Source of the DNA: UBA11606 sp039188975
Lineage (GTDB): Bacteria > Actinomycetota > Acidimicrobiia > Acidimicrobiales > Aldehydirespiratoraceae
DNA: 64,000 nt
NCBI GenBank assembly: GCA_039188975.1
Contig: JBCCYT010000004.1
Span: 1-64,000, forward strand
Reading direction: 5' to 3'
Part shown: positions 41,013-48,472 of the stretch, piece after piece
Position numbering within the stretch: the stretch's first letter is position 1
Layout of the letters: the number at the start of each line of letters is the position of its first letter
The notes under the pieces: model-generated
The model's database searches: none
The model's input: only the letters and a program-made list of their open reading frames with translations
What the model was told of the DNA's origin: nothing
Position numbers and translations under genes: made by a program

Positions 41013-41080
41013 CTAACCCTCCAACACCCGCATGAACGCGGAGGGAACATCCGTCGGCTCCCCCACCGTCGCCAGCTGAG
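41013..41080 (-). pseudogene. Duplicated 3' end of the VWA gene (copy A of direct repeat)
   Basis: This fragment translates as QLATVGEPTDVPSAFMRVLE then G and a stop, matching the last residues of the VWA protein at 43252-44274. Nucleotides 41020-41080 equal 43259-43319 at 60 of 61 positions. It has no start and is a remnant. Copy A lies on the ridA side, where the end of an uninterrupted VWA gene would be expected. Confidence 0.85.
41020..41080. repeat. 61-bp direct repeat, copy A
   Basis: Identical to 43259-43319 except one G/C difference. The two copies are in the same orientation and bracket a 2,178-bp segment. Confidence 0.95.
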
Positions 41081-41101
41081 TAGTTCGTCGGTACCCGCCG
41101 C

Positions 41102-41221
41102 TCACCCACCCGCCAGCACCAGGAAACCGACGGCAACGCCGACGCCGAGACAGCAGACGGTCACGAGCGCCACGAGCGCGCCCGAGAAACCGCAGTCCCG
41201 TTGATGTTGCTCGGAGTCCAC
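41102..41221 (-). CDS. Possible 39-residue membrane protein within inserted segment
   Basis: From GTG 41221 the product starts DSEQHQRDCGFSG and continues into one hydrophobic helix ('ALVALVTVCCLGVGVAVGFL'). AAAGG is 7 nt upstream. It follows the propeller-metzincin gene on the same strand by 25 bp and lies within the same repeat-flanked segment. A single-helix partner or immunity-type protein is conceivable, but nothing shows it. Translation is uncertain. Confidence 0.4.
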   Translation of the reverse strand: MDSEQHQRDCGFSGALVALVTVCCLGVGVAVGFLVLAGG

Positions 41222-41246
41222 GACCCAGCCTTTCAATCCGTCCGGT

Positions 41247-43190
41247 CTAGAAGAGGGAGCAGAACCGAGATGTGCGGAGCAAAATTCGCTGATCTCGGCC
41301 AAGCGTTGGGTCGGTTGGCGTGCAGGACTCTCGCATCAGGTTGTCTTCCCCGCCGACATGCCAGAGACCGCAGGCATGACCGACCTCATGTGCAAGCGTG
41401 CATATCTCGGGTTCGGCTTCGACAAAGACATAGTCGGTGAGCGGGCCCAGTGATACCCCACTCTTGTCGGGATCGTTGTCCACGACAAAGACGGTGAGCG
41501 TCGGACTCACTCCGACGAGACGCCGTGCCGATCCCCGAAGACCGAGGTCGGCGTTGGAGTTCGACCAGAGGTCGTGAAGCAACTGACCCGAGCCGTCGAG
41601 CGGAACCTTGGTGTCGTGAGCGCGCGTGTCGGCATACACCTCATCGATCGATACCACTCGCAAACCAACGTTGGCTTCGCGGTCGAGTGTGTCCTGCGCG
41701 AACCGCAGCCATGCATCGACGGCAAATCGTTCTGCTACCGGAACGTACTCCGCCAATCCAGCGTCGTAGCTCGTCCGGATGGCCACCCGCACGCGGATCT
41801 TCTTCCGAAGTGCCCCCCACGTGACGAGCTCGACGATGCCGTGAAAGAGGCGCCTTGCGACTTCAACCCACGTGCGGGCGATGTAGCCGAGAGCGGTGCC
41901 CACGAGCGGAATCGCGAACACAAGCTGAACTCCAAACGCGAGCACGTCCAAGACGAAGACCACGGCGGCGACAACGGCCTTCACGACCTGCCATATCGCC
42001 GAGACCCCTCCCTTGACCGCTCCCCATGCCTTCGCCAGCCAGGAACTGTCCTCGGCGGGACGCTGGTGATGGAGTTCATGAAGGCGACCGGTGTCATCGA
42101 AGTACGCGATGTGCTGGGTCCGCCCCCAGGTCCAAGCCGCAAGCTGCACAAGACTGCTGCTCGCTCGCGGAGCACCGGCCTCGACGGTCAGATCCTTGTG
42201 CCGCCACCCGGCGTTGCGTTCATAGACGAGTTCGTGGATGTGGGCGTCGTCTCCGAGGTACACGATGTGTTGTTGATCCTCGAACGTATATGCCGCAAGT
42301 GGGCCCCCGGCTGGAGGCGGCGAACCCTGGGCGGCGGTCGACAGATCCTGGTGCTGCCAGCCATTGCCATCACGTCGGAACACCAGCTCGTGGATGTGAT
42401 CGTCGTCTCCTCGATAGACGACGTGCTGAGCGTTTCCCCACGAGTAACCAACGAGGTGTTCGCGTCCCGAGGCGACGGGCGGAGCCTGCGGGAGACCGGA
42501 GAGGAGGTTCTCGTTGTACCTCCAGGGTCCTCCGTTCTCGAAGTAGAACTCGGCGACGGCCGGCCAGCGACGGCCAACGACATGTTGCCCGCCGTCCCAT
42601 TCGTATCCCGTGAGCGAATCACCGATGGTGTTTTCCGCGTTGGTGGCTCTCGCATGAAGATCGGTGAACTTCCACGCGCCCGATCCTCGCCACAACTCTG
42701 CGACGGCGTTGTAGCCCCGGGGGTCAGCCTTGCGTTGCGTGTACACGATGTGCTGGTCACCGCGATATCGGTACTCCGCGAGGGGCGAGCTTGCTGTGGC
42801 TTGGGGTCCGCCCGCGGCGTCGTTCAACCAGTTGAGATCCCACGGCTGGTCGGGATGTTTGACCAGTTCCGCCACACCCAGTGGTCCCGATGGAAGACGC
42901 CGAGCAAGGGCAAGGACGTGCTGGGCTCCGCCATGCATGTAGCCGCGTAACGCTGCAGCGGAGGTCCATTCGAGCGGACCAGAATTCGCCGCATCGGTGA
43001 GGTTGTTCTGCAACCAACCCCGCCCGTCTCGGCGAAAGTAGAACTCGTGGACATGGTCATCAGCACCGCGAAACACCAGGTGCTGCGAGTCTCCCTTCGC
43101 GTATCCGGCCATTGGGCCAGTCGCCACAGGCGCGGTGCCTTTCACCGAGGCGGACAGCGCGGTGTATCGCCATGAGCTCGACATCGACAC
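41247..43190 (-). CDS. Lectin-like beta-propeller / hydrophobic segment / metzincin protease fusion
   Basis: 647 residues in three parts. Residues 29-380 hold seven repeats, each opening xYxxxxxQH (GYAKGDSQH, GYMHGGAQH, EYRYRGDQH, GYEWDGGQH, GYSWGNAQH, AYTFEDQQH, AWTWGRTQH). The best-kept repeats continue VVYRGDDDHIHEL...GWQHQDL, the pattern of fucose-lectin-like propellers. Residues about 393-455 are strongly hydrophobic with two or three helices ('VVKAVVAAVVFVLDVLAFGV', 'LVFAIPLVGTALGYIARTWV'). The C-terminal third ends in a metzincin zinc site HEVGHACGLWH (601-611) and a Met at 619. There is no signal peptide. The order of binding domain, membrane segment and protease resembles a toxin-like design, but that is inference. 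The gene lies inside the 61-bp direct repeat pair. Confidence 0.75.
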   Translation of the reverse strand: MSMSSSWRYTALSASVKGTAPVATGPMAGYAKGDSQHLVFRGADDHVHEFYFRRDGRGWLQNNLTDAANSGPLEWTSAAALRGYMHGGAQHVLALARRLPSGPLGVAELVKHPDQPWDLNWLNDAAGGPQATASSPLAEYRYRGDQHIVYTQRKADPRGYNAVAELWRGSGAWKFTDLHARATNAENTIGDSLTGYEWDGGQHVVGRRWPAVAEFYFENGGPWRYNENLLSGLPQAPPVASGREHLVGYSWGNAQHVVYRGDDDHIHELVFRRDGNGWQHQDLSTAAQGSPPPAGGPLAAYTFEDQQHIVYLGDDAHIHELVYERNAGWRHKDLTVEAGAPRASSSLVQLAAWTWGRTQHIAYFDDTGRLHELHHQRPAEDSSWLAKAWGAVKGGVSAIWQVVKAVVAAVVFVLDVLAFGVQLVFAIPLVGTALGYIARTWVEVARRLFHGIVELVTWGALRKKIRVRVAIRTSYDAGLAEYVPVAERFAVDAWLRFAQDTLDREANVGLRVVSIDEVYADTRAHDTKVPLDGSGQLLHDLWSNSNADLGLRGSARRLVGVSPTLTVFVVDNDPDKSGVSLGPLTDYVFVEAEPEICTLAHEVGHACGLWHVGGEDNLMRESCTPTDPTLGRDQRILLRTSRFCSLF

Positions 43191-43251
43191 CTCCCACGAA
43201 GATCATCTGACCGCGGCGCAACACGGGAGTCAAGCGACAGCTCCCCGGCGC

Positions 43252-44274
43252 TCAGCGTTCCAACACCCGCATGAACGCCGAGGGAACATCCGTCGGCTCC
43301 CCCACCGTCGCCAGCTGAGCGCCGACCGAGCGGGCGAAGTCTTCAGCGTCGTTGGCGTCGTCGGTCGGTGCGATCACACACAACTCATCGAGCCCTCTCG
43401 CCACCGGGACGGCGTCACCGCCAGTCGTCGCTCGGCAATCCGACATCAGGATCGTCACCCGCCGCTTCGCTCGGCTGCGGTCGAGCTGGCGCGCAGCCGC
43501 AACGAGCGCGCCGGCCAGGTCGGTCGTGCCCTGCCCTCGCAGCCGGAGCAGATCATCGACAACCGCCAACGACGATCGTGAATCGTCCTGGCTCTTGATC
43601 GCGATCACCCGATCGGCGAACGCAAGCACCGACCAATCAACCGGGGCGCGATGCGCACAGGCCGCCGCGGCAACCGCCGCCGTCGCCAGCCGTTTGCCAC
43701 TCATCGAACCGCTACGGTCGATCACCAGCGCAAGCGCCGTCGCCGGTTGGGTCCAGTGCCGAACCCGCAGCTCGGCGGCATCCACCAGCTCGCCGGTTGC
43801 CCGGGCATGCACCAACCCATCGAGGCTGGTGTCGAGATCGAGGTCGCCATCGGCTCGATCAGCCGGCGACGAAGCCATCGACCCGACACCACGAGCCTGG
43901 ACCGGTCCGGCCTTCGCCACGTCGAGCACGAGGCGCCCCGCGAGGCGAGCAGCCATCGCTGCCAGCTGGCGATCGGTCGCACCCCGCATCTGCGCGAGGA
44001 GAGACATCGCATGATCGGGGTCTTCATCGACGAGATCGGCCAGCGCATCGTCGTCGATCTCGCCGACGTCGGGACTGATCTCCTCGAACTTCGGATCGCG
44101 TGCGAGTTGCGGACGAGGCGTCGTACGGCGATTGTCGTCCTCGATGGCCTGACGGGCGTCGTCGCCCTCCAAGGTCAGGGGGACGCCGGAGTCGCCCCGT
44201 CCGGGGCTGTCGCTTTTCCCGAGGAATCGCCGGCGTCCGGCGAAGGGTTTTCGCGAGCGAGTACGGCGTCCCAC
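43252..44274 (-). CDS. VWA-domain protein paired with MoxR ATPase
   Basis: Up to 340 residues. The C-terminal VWA domain has the MIDAS motif DRSGSMS and 'VTILMSDCRATTGGDAVPVA'; the N-terminal part is acidic. It is the usual partner of a MoxR AAA+ ATPase, and the pair is thought to act as a metal- or cofactor-insertion chaperone or activation system. The frame opens at GTG 44274, 100 bp inside the ATPase gene, with no ribosome site; a TTG at 44172 just past the ATPase stop is a more economical start, so the true N-terminus is uncertain. Its 3' end is duplicated at 41013-41080. Confidence 0.8.
   Translation of the reverse strand: MGRRTRSRKPFAGRRRFLGKSDSPGRGDSGVPLTLEGDDARQAIEDDNRRTTPRPQLARDPKFEEISPDVGEIDDDALADLVDEDPDHAMSLLAQMRGATDRQLAAMAARLAGRLVLDVAKAGPVQARGVGSMASSPADRADGDLDLDTSLDGLVHARATGELVDAAELRVRHWTQPATALALVIDRSGSMSGKRLATAAVAAAACAHRAPVDWSVLAFADRVIAIKSQDDSRSSLAVVDDLLRLRGQGTTDLAGALVAAARQLDRSRAKRRVTILMSDCRATTGGDAVPVARGLDELCVIAPTDDANDAEDFARSVGAQLATVGEPTDVPSAFMRVLER
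43259..43319. repeat. 61-bp direct repeat, copy B (3' end of VWA gene)
   Basis: This copy is the true 3' coding end of the VWA gene except for its last codons. It matches copy A (41020-41080) at 60 of 61 positions. Confidence 0.95.
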
Positions 44275-45116
44275 AGGTCGGTGATGACCGACTCCGGCGT
44301 TGCGCTGCCGCCCTCGTGGAGCCGTATCCGGCCCGAAAGCGCCGTGAGCGCAGCGTCGAGACCGACGGCGGCGTCGGTTGGGTCGAGGCCTCGCATCGAC
44401 GCCAGCGCATGGCCAACTTCAACAAGGTCGATGGCGCCGCGAACCGATGAACCAACCCGAACCTCCGGATGCGTGCGGGTCCCGCGGGTGACGGCGACCG
44501 CCCGACGCCGCAGGATCCGGTCGTCGTCGGAGGTGTTGCGGACCACGATGTCGGACTCGTCGTCGAGCGACTGATACCCCATTGCGATGCGACACATCCG
44601 GTCATAGACCGCTCCTGACACCCGAGCGGTGCCGATGTTGTCGAACGGATTCATCGCAGCAACGAGACGGAACCCGTCGGCGGCCGGGATCGTGCCAATC
44701 CGGGGCAAGGTGAGCTCACCTTCGGACATCACCGTGATGAGCAGATTGACGGTCTCTTCGGGCACCCGATTGAGTTCCTCGACGTACAGCAGCGAGCCGT
44801 TGCGCAGCGCTTCGACCAACGGACCGTCGACGAAGACGTCCGGTGTGTAGCCGTCCTCGAGCACCCGCGACGGGTCGAACTGACCGGCGAGGCGGGCCGG
44901 AGTGAGTTCGGCGTTGCCTTCGACGAACACGAACCCGGTCCCGGCGGCAGCGGCAACCTCCCGCAAGATCGTCGATTTCCCGGTTCCCGGCGGCCCCTCG
45001 AGCAGAACATGGCGGTCGGCCGCCAGTGCAGCGACGAGCACCTCGAGCTCGCGGCGCCGACCCACGACGCGCTGACACAGCGCGTCGATGACACCCAGAT
45101 CGGTCAAGCTCGTCAT
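44175..45116 (-). CDS. MoxR-family AAA+ ATPase
   Basis: 313 residues. Walker A GPPGTGKST, Walker B 'GSLLYVEELNRVPEETVNLL' and sensor 1 'FRLVAAMNPFDNIGTARVSG' mark the MoxR/RavA-like AAA+ group; the arginine-finger region is near 'VYDRMCRIAMGYQSLDDESD'. It works with the downstream VWA protein. CAGACT stands 6 nt before the ATG, near the leaderless consensus. Confidence 0.88.
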   Translation of the reverse strand: MTSLTDLGVIDALCQRVVGRRRELEVLVAALAADRHVLLEGPPGTGKSTILREVAAAAGTGFVFVEGNAELTPARLAGQFDPSRVLEDGYTPDVFVDGPLVEALRNGSLLYVEELNRVPEETVNLLITVMSEGELTLPRIGTIPAADGFRLVAAMNPFDNIGTARVSGAVYDRMCRIAMGYQSLDDESDIVVRNTSDDDRILRRRAVAVTRGTRTHPEVRVGSSVRGAIDLVEVGHALASMRGLDPTDAAVGLDAALTALSGRIRLHEGGSATPESVITDLWDAVLARENPSPDAGDSSGKATAPDGATPASP

Positions 45117-45149
45117 GGAGCCAGTCTGCCGTCGATCGGTCGAGGAAGG

Positions 45150-46262
45150 TCAGTCGAAGGTGATGACGCCACGGACGTTCTTGTTCGCCATCATGTCGGC
45201 GTAGCCCTCGTTGACCTCGTCGAGCGTGTACGTGTTGGTGATCATCTCATCGAGCTTGAGCTGACCAGCCTGATACATCGACAGCAGGTGCGGGATCTCT
45301 TTGCGAGGTGCGGTCGAACCGAACAGGCAGCCTTTGAGCTCCTGATTCATCATCGAGAACATAAACAGGTTGAGCTGCACGTCCATCTGCGCGGCCGGAG
45401 CGACCGCAGTCGCCACCACCGTGCCGCCCTTGCGGGTGAGGAACTGAGCGGGGGCGATCAGGTCACCGGTCAGCACCGACGGCGTGAGGATCACCGAGTC
45501 GGCGTTGACGCCTTCGGTCAGCTCGCCGACCAGACCCATCGCTTCCTCCATCGACGGTGCCGTGTGGGTTGCACCGAACTGCATGGCGCTCTCCCGCTTG
45601 AACTCGCTCGGGTCGATGGCGACGACATTTTTGGCGCCAGCCACCTTGGCCCCCTGAATCGCAGCGGTGCCGAGCCCGCCACAACCAACCACGACGACGG
45701 TGTCGCCCGCCGTCACCTCAGCCCGATTCACCGCCGAGCCATAGCCGGTCGTCACACCGCACGACACCAGAGCCGCCGGGCCGGGCGGGACATCCTTTTG
45801 AATCTTGATGGCGGAGTCGACGCTCAACACCATGTGTTCGGAGAACGTGCCGAGCTTCAGCAGTGGCGAGAGCGGATTACCCGCTGAGTCGTGATGACGG
45901 TAGGTGCCATCGATCATTCCCGGCTCCATCAGCTTGGCACCCAGGTCGCAGAGGTTCTGCTGACCACGGGCACACCAGGTGCACTTTCCGCAGCTGGGGA
46001 TGAAGGAGCAGGAGATCTGATCGCCGATCTCGAACTCGGTGACACCTTCACCCAACCCGATGACCGTGCCGGACCCCTCATGCCCGCCGATGATCGGCAG
46101 TGGGGCTGGCATCGTGCCGTCGTGTGCGTGCTCATCGGAATGACACATGCCGGCGGCACCGGTCTTGACCAGGATCTCGCCCGCCTTGGGATCGTCGAGC
46201 TCGATCTCCTCGACGTTCCACTCGGCACCGACTTCACGCAGGACGGCAGCACGGGTCTTCAT
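45150..46262 (-). CDS. Zinc-dependent alcohol dehydrogenase (NDMA-dependent type)
   Basis: 370 residues from ATG 46262, with GAGGAG 6 nt upstream. Catalytic zinc site 'GMCHSDEHAHDG' and 'GGHEGSGTVIGLGEGVTEFE'; structural zinc 'SCGKCTWCARGQQNLC'; Rossmann 'VVVVGCGGLGTAAIQGAKVA'. The layout is that of the MDR superfamily, and the sequence resembles the NDMA-dependent alcohol dehydrogenases of Actinomycetota, in which mycofactocin is a likely electron acceptor. The window also holds mftD, mftE and a mycofactocin-type SDR, which supports that link without proving it. Confidence 0.88.
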   Translation of the reverse strand: MKTRAAVLREVGAEWNVEEIELDDPKAGEILVKTGAAGMCHSDEHAHDGTMPAPLPIIGGHEGSGTVIGLGEGVTEFEIGDQISCSFIPSCGKCTWCARGQQNLCDLGAKLMEPGMIDGTYRHHDSAGNPLSPLLKLGTFSEHMVLSVDSAIKIQKDVPPGPAALVSCGVTTGYGSAVNRAEVTAGDTVVVVGCGGLGTAAIQGAKVAGAKNVVAIDPSEFKRESAMQFGATHTAPSMEEAMGLVGELTEGVNADSVILTPSVLTGDLIAPAQFLTRKGGTVVATAVAPAAQMDVQLNLFMFSMMNQELKGCLFGSTAPRKEIPHLLSMYQAGQLKLDEMITNTYTLDEVNEGYADMMANKNVRGVITFD

Positions 46263-46409
46263 GACGATCTCCTCAGGGCTGGGTGTGCGCGGAACGTACC
46301 AGTGCGAGCCTTTTTCTGTCACGTACGAGAGTCGTTCTCAGTACCGACGGCGGGGTGATTTCATGCGCCCGAGAGGTGGCCACGGACGCAATCAGCCGGG
46401 GGGCGAGCC
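46263..46409. other. Intergenic region upstream of ADH gene
   Basis: 147 bp between the ADH start and the stop of the 46410-46838 gene. It contains the ADH ribosome site and a T-rich stretch (CCTTTTTCTGTC) compatible with its promoter. No convincing gene is seen. Confidence 0.4.
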
Positions 46410-46838
46410 TCAGCAGTCGGCGAGCGTTGCGTGAGCTGCGGCCACCTGGTCCACGTCGAGAAGCTCGCGCTCACCGAGCCGGTCGACGAAACCCGCCGCG
46501 ACCTCGAACTGCTCGGCGACCATCGGGCCGTTGGTCGTCAGTCTGAGCCCATCGAGCGACCGCTTTGTCTCGAACTCACCGACGAAATCTCGCTTCGCTC
46601 CTCGCACCGAGTACCAGAGCGCAGGCAACAGGCCGAAGAGCCAAGTGATACCAACGGTTCGGGTCGCCGTTCGCGTTCGGGCCTTCGATGCGTGTAGCAG
46701 GTTCGGTCGATGTCGGGTCACGCCGGCCCCACCGAACGCCGTGGCCAGCACCGATTCAAGCAATGCACTCGCCTTCTCCTCGGTCAACGCAGTAACCGGA
46801 AGTTCGAGATCGACAACCGGCTCGAGGTTGCGGACCAC
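46410..46838 (-). CDS. Hypothetical protein with one central hydrophobic segment
   Basis: 142 residues from GTG 46838, 2 bp after the tautomerase stop, so probably in the same operon. The N-terminal part suits a small alpha/beta domain. A hydrophobic segment 'VGITWLFGLLPALWYSVRGA' is followed by a mixed C-terminal domain. I recognise no family and no catalytic motif. Confidence 0.55.
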   Translation of the reverse strand: MVRNLEPVVDLELPVTALTEEKASALLESVLATAFGGAGVTRHRPNLLHASKARTRTATRTVGITWLFGLLPALWYSVRGAKRDFVGEFETKRSLDGLRLTTNGPMVAEQFEVAAGFVDRLGERELLDVDQVAAAHATLADC

Positions 46839-46840
46839 CG

Positions 46841-47230
46841 TCAGCCGGCCGCCTTCCAGGCTTCTTCCTCCGCGGACCCGGGCTCGGGCAACAAGACGCC
46901 GCCCTCCATCGTGAACGACGCCTGCACATCTCGGGTGGCGGCCGTGATTGTCGAGGCCTCGACCCCACCATGACCGGCCAGCGCCGCGGCCATGCGGTCG
47001 CAGATCTCGGCTTTCTGCTCACCGGTGCGGCCGAAGCGGATCGTGCCGTTGATGGCGCCGTTCACCCCATCGGGAAGAGATCCACTGGAGTCCTCGGTGA
47101 CGTACAGATGCACGAACGACGGCGGCGCGCCGGTGACACCACAGTGAATGTCGACGACATCACCAGAGAACGCAGCGCGACCGTCGAGGTCGAGCAAGCC
47201 GGGGCGAACGTGGGCATGGTAGAAGGGCAT
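46841..47230 (-). CDS. Tautomerase-superfamily protein with Pro-1
   Basis: 129 residues from ATG 47230. It begins MPFYHAHVRPG, so Met removal exposes Pro-1, the catalytic base of the 4-oxalocrotonate tautomerase superfamily. The 'GEQKAEICDRMAAALAGHGG' helix and following strands fit the fold. It overlaps no gene but follows the 47233-47556 protein by 2 bp. The two may form a hetero-oligomer. Substrate unknown. Confidence 0.7.
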   Translation of the reverse strand: MPFYHAHVRPGLLDLDGRAAFSGDVVDIHCGVTGAPPSFVHLYVTEDSSGSLPDGVNGAINGTIRFGRTGEQKAEICDRMAAALAGHGGVEASTITAATRDVQASFTMEGGVLLPEPGSAEEEAWKAAG

Positions 47231-47232
47231 GA

Positions 47233-47556
47233 TCAGGCCTCCGGGCCGGTCTCGGTGATCGAGACGACGATCTCGTGGTCGGTACACCCCGTCTCCGCAG
47301 ACCACAGGTCGCACACGCCACGCATGAACGATTCTCGTTGATCGAGCGTCGTCGGCCCGGGGATCAAACAGGCGATGATCGACGAGGTGCTCGGCTTGGC
47401 TTCGGTGAACATGTAGCCGTCGGCGGCGACCGTCCAGCTGACCGTCGCCTCGCCGACACCGTGCTCGGCGGCGTGCGCCTTGAGCCGCGCCTCGAGGGCA
47501 ACCTGGCGTTGCTCGGCCGGGCTGGCTTCTTGGACGATGCACCCGAAGTGACTCAT
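47233..47556 (-). CDS. Tautomerase-like protein lacking Pro-1
   Basis: 107 residues from ATG 47556, set by a TAGCGT box 7 nt upstream. The C-terminal half ('TTLDQRESFMRGVCDLWSAE', 'DHEIVVSITETGPEA') resembles the tautomerase fold, but the protein starts MSHFGCIVQEAS, so the usual Pro-1 is absent. It may be a non-catalytic subunit for the next protein, as in heterohexameric members of the family. The family call is tentative. Confidence 0.55.
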   Translation of the reverse strand: MSHFGCIVQEASPAEQRQVALEARLKAHAAEHGVGEATVSWTVAADGYMFTEAKPSTSSIIACLIPGPTTLDQRESFMRGVCDLWSAETGCTDHEIVVSITETGPEA

Positions 47557-47563
47557 GCTGCGG

Positions 47564-47569
47564 ACGCTA
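47564..47569 (-). promoter_or_regulatory. Leaderless -10 box (TAGCGT) of tautomerase operon
   Basis: TAGCGT on the minus strand ends 7 nt before the ATG at 47556. Confidence 0.5.
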
Positions 47570-47580
47570 TCCCACCCCCT

Positions 47581-47690
47581 GTTCTGGGGTCCCATTCGCC
47601 CGCTCCGCGGGCGGTGGGGTACCCAAATCGGCAACACCGTCGTTCTGGGGTCCTCGCCACCCGCCCTGCGGGCGGCGGGGACCCCAGAAC
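47581..47690. repeat. Tandem extragenic palindromes (GTTCTGGGGTCC units)
   Basis: Two units start with the same 12-mer GTTCTGGGGTCC (47581 and 47642). The second is a complete palindrome: its right arm GGACCCCAGAAC (47679-47690) complements the left, with an inner CCCGCC-CTGC-GGGCGG hairpin. The first keeps only an inner CGCCCGC/GCGGGCG hairpin, its outer right arm being decayed. They lie between the Anbu stop and the next gene's promoter, and could end the Anbu transcript or be a REP-like mobile palindrome. Confidence 0.7.
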
Positions 47691-47719
47691 GCAGGGAGCG
47701 GGGGTGAGGGCGTGCGGGG

Positions 47720-48472
47720 TCAACCCCGGTTGGGGAGCGAGCCGAGGTCCGGGTCGGGGAGCGAGTCGAATGCGGTACGCAGGGCATCGCCCCAACCCGA
47801 CGACACCGCCACCCAATCCGGGTTGTCGCGACTGATCCGGCGCGGTGGCATCACCGCAAACGAGTCGTTGTCGTACCAGGAGACGTCGAGGGGGGCGCCG
47901 ACCGACAGATTGGCCTTGATCGTCGAGTCGAACGACACGAGCAGCAACTTGACCGCTTCGGAGAACGACATCGCCGGATCAAAGGCCCGAACGAGGATCG
48001 GCTTTCCGTACTTCGTTTCGCCGATCTGCAGGAACGGGGTGTCGTCGCTCGCTTCGATGAAGTTTCCCTCGGGGTACACGAGGAAGAGCCGGGGCGGCAT
48101 GCCATCGATCTGGCCACCGACGATCAGCGTGGCGTTGAAGGTCGACTCTGCCTCCTGCCCTTCGCCCTTGTGCCGAGCGATCGCGCCCCGGAGGACATCG
48201 CCGACCAGCTCGGCCACTCGAAACATCGTCGGCGCGTCGAGAATTGACGGGTCGCGCTCAGCGGGCACCTTCGTGCGCTCGTCGAGCACCGACATGACCG
48301 CCTGGGTGGTCGCCAGGTTGCCGGCCGCCATGATCGTGATCACCCGCTCACCGGGAATCGACCACTGATGCATCTTGGTGAACGTCGAGATGTTGTCGAC
48401 GCCCGCGTTCGTGCGGGTGTCGGACATGAAGATCAGGCCGTGGGCGAGTTTCATCCCGACGCAGTAGGTCAT
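47720..48472 (-). CDS. Anbu (bacterial proteasome-like) protease
   Basis: 250 residues from ATG 48472, overlapping the transglutaminase stop (ATGA). It begins MTYCVGMKLAHGLIFMSDTR; Met removal would expose the N-terminal Thr nucleophile of the Ntn-hydrolase fold. 'TRTNAGVDNISTFTKMHQWS' and 'VITIMAAGNLATTQAVMSVL' are typical of Anbu/BPH proteins. It is the fourth gene of the set conserved with Anbu (ATP-grasp, alpha-E, transglutaminase, Anbu). Its physiological substrate is unknown; a role linked to peptide or amide-bond metabolism is proposed from that conserved context. Confidence 0.92.
   Translation of the reverse strand: MTYCVGMKLAHGLIFMSDTRTNAGVDNISTFTKMHQWSIPGERVITIMAAGNLATTQAVMSVLDERTKVPAERDPSILDAPTMFRVAELVGDVLRGAIARHKGEGQEAESTFNATLIVGGQIDGMPPRLFLVYPEGNFIEASDDTPFLQIGETKYGKPILVRAFDPAMSFSEAVKLLLVSFDSTIKANLSVGAPLDVSWYDNDSFAVMPPRRISRDNPDWVAVSSGWGDALRTAFDSLPDPDLGSLPNRG

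Noticed and set aside
46363..46434. Short plus-strand frame (23 codons, Gly/Gln/Pro-rich) upstream of the ADH promoter
   Set aside because: No ribosome site, overlap with the end of a minus-strand gene and low complexity make it a chance frame.
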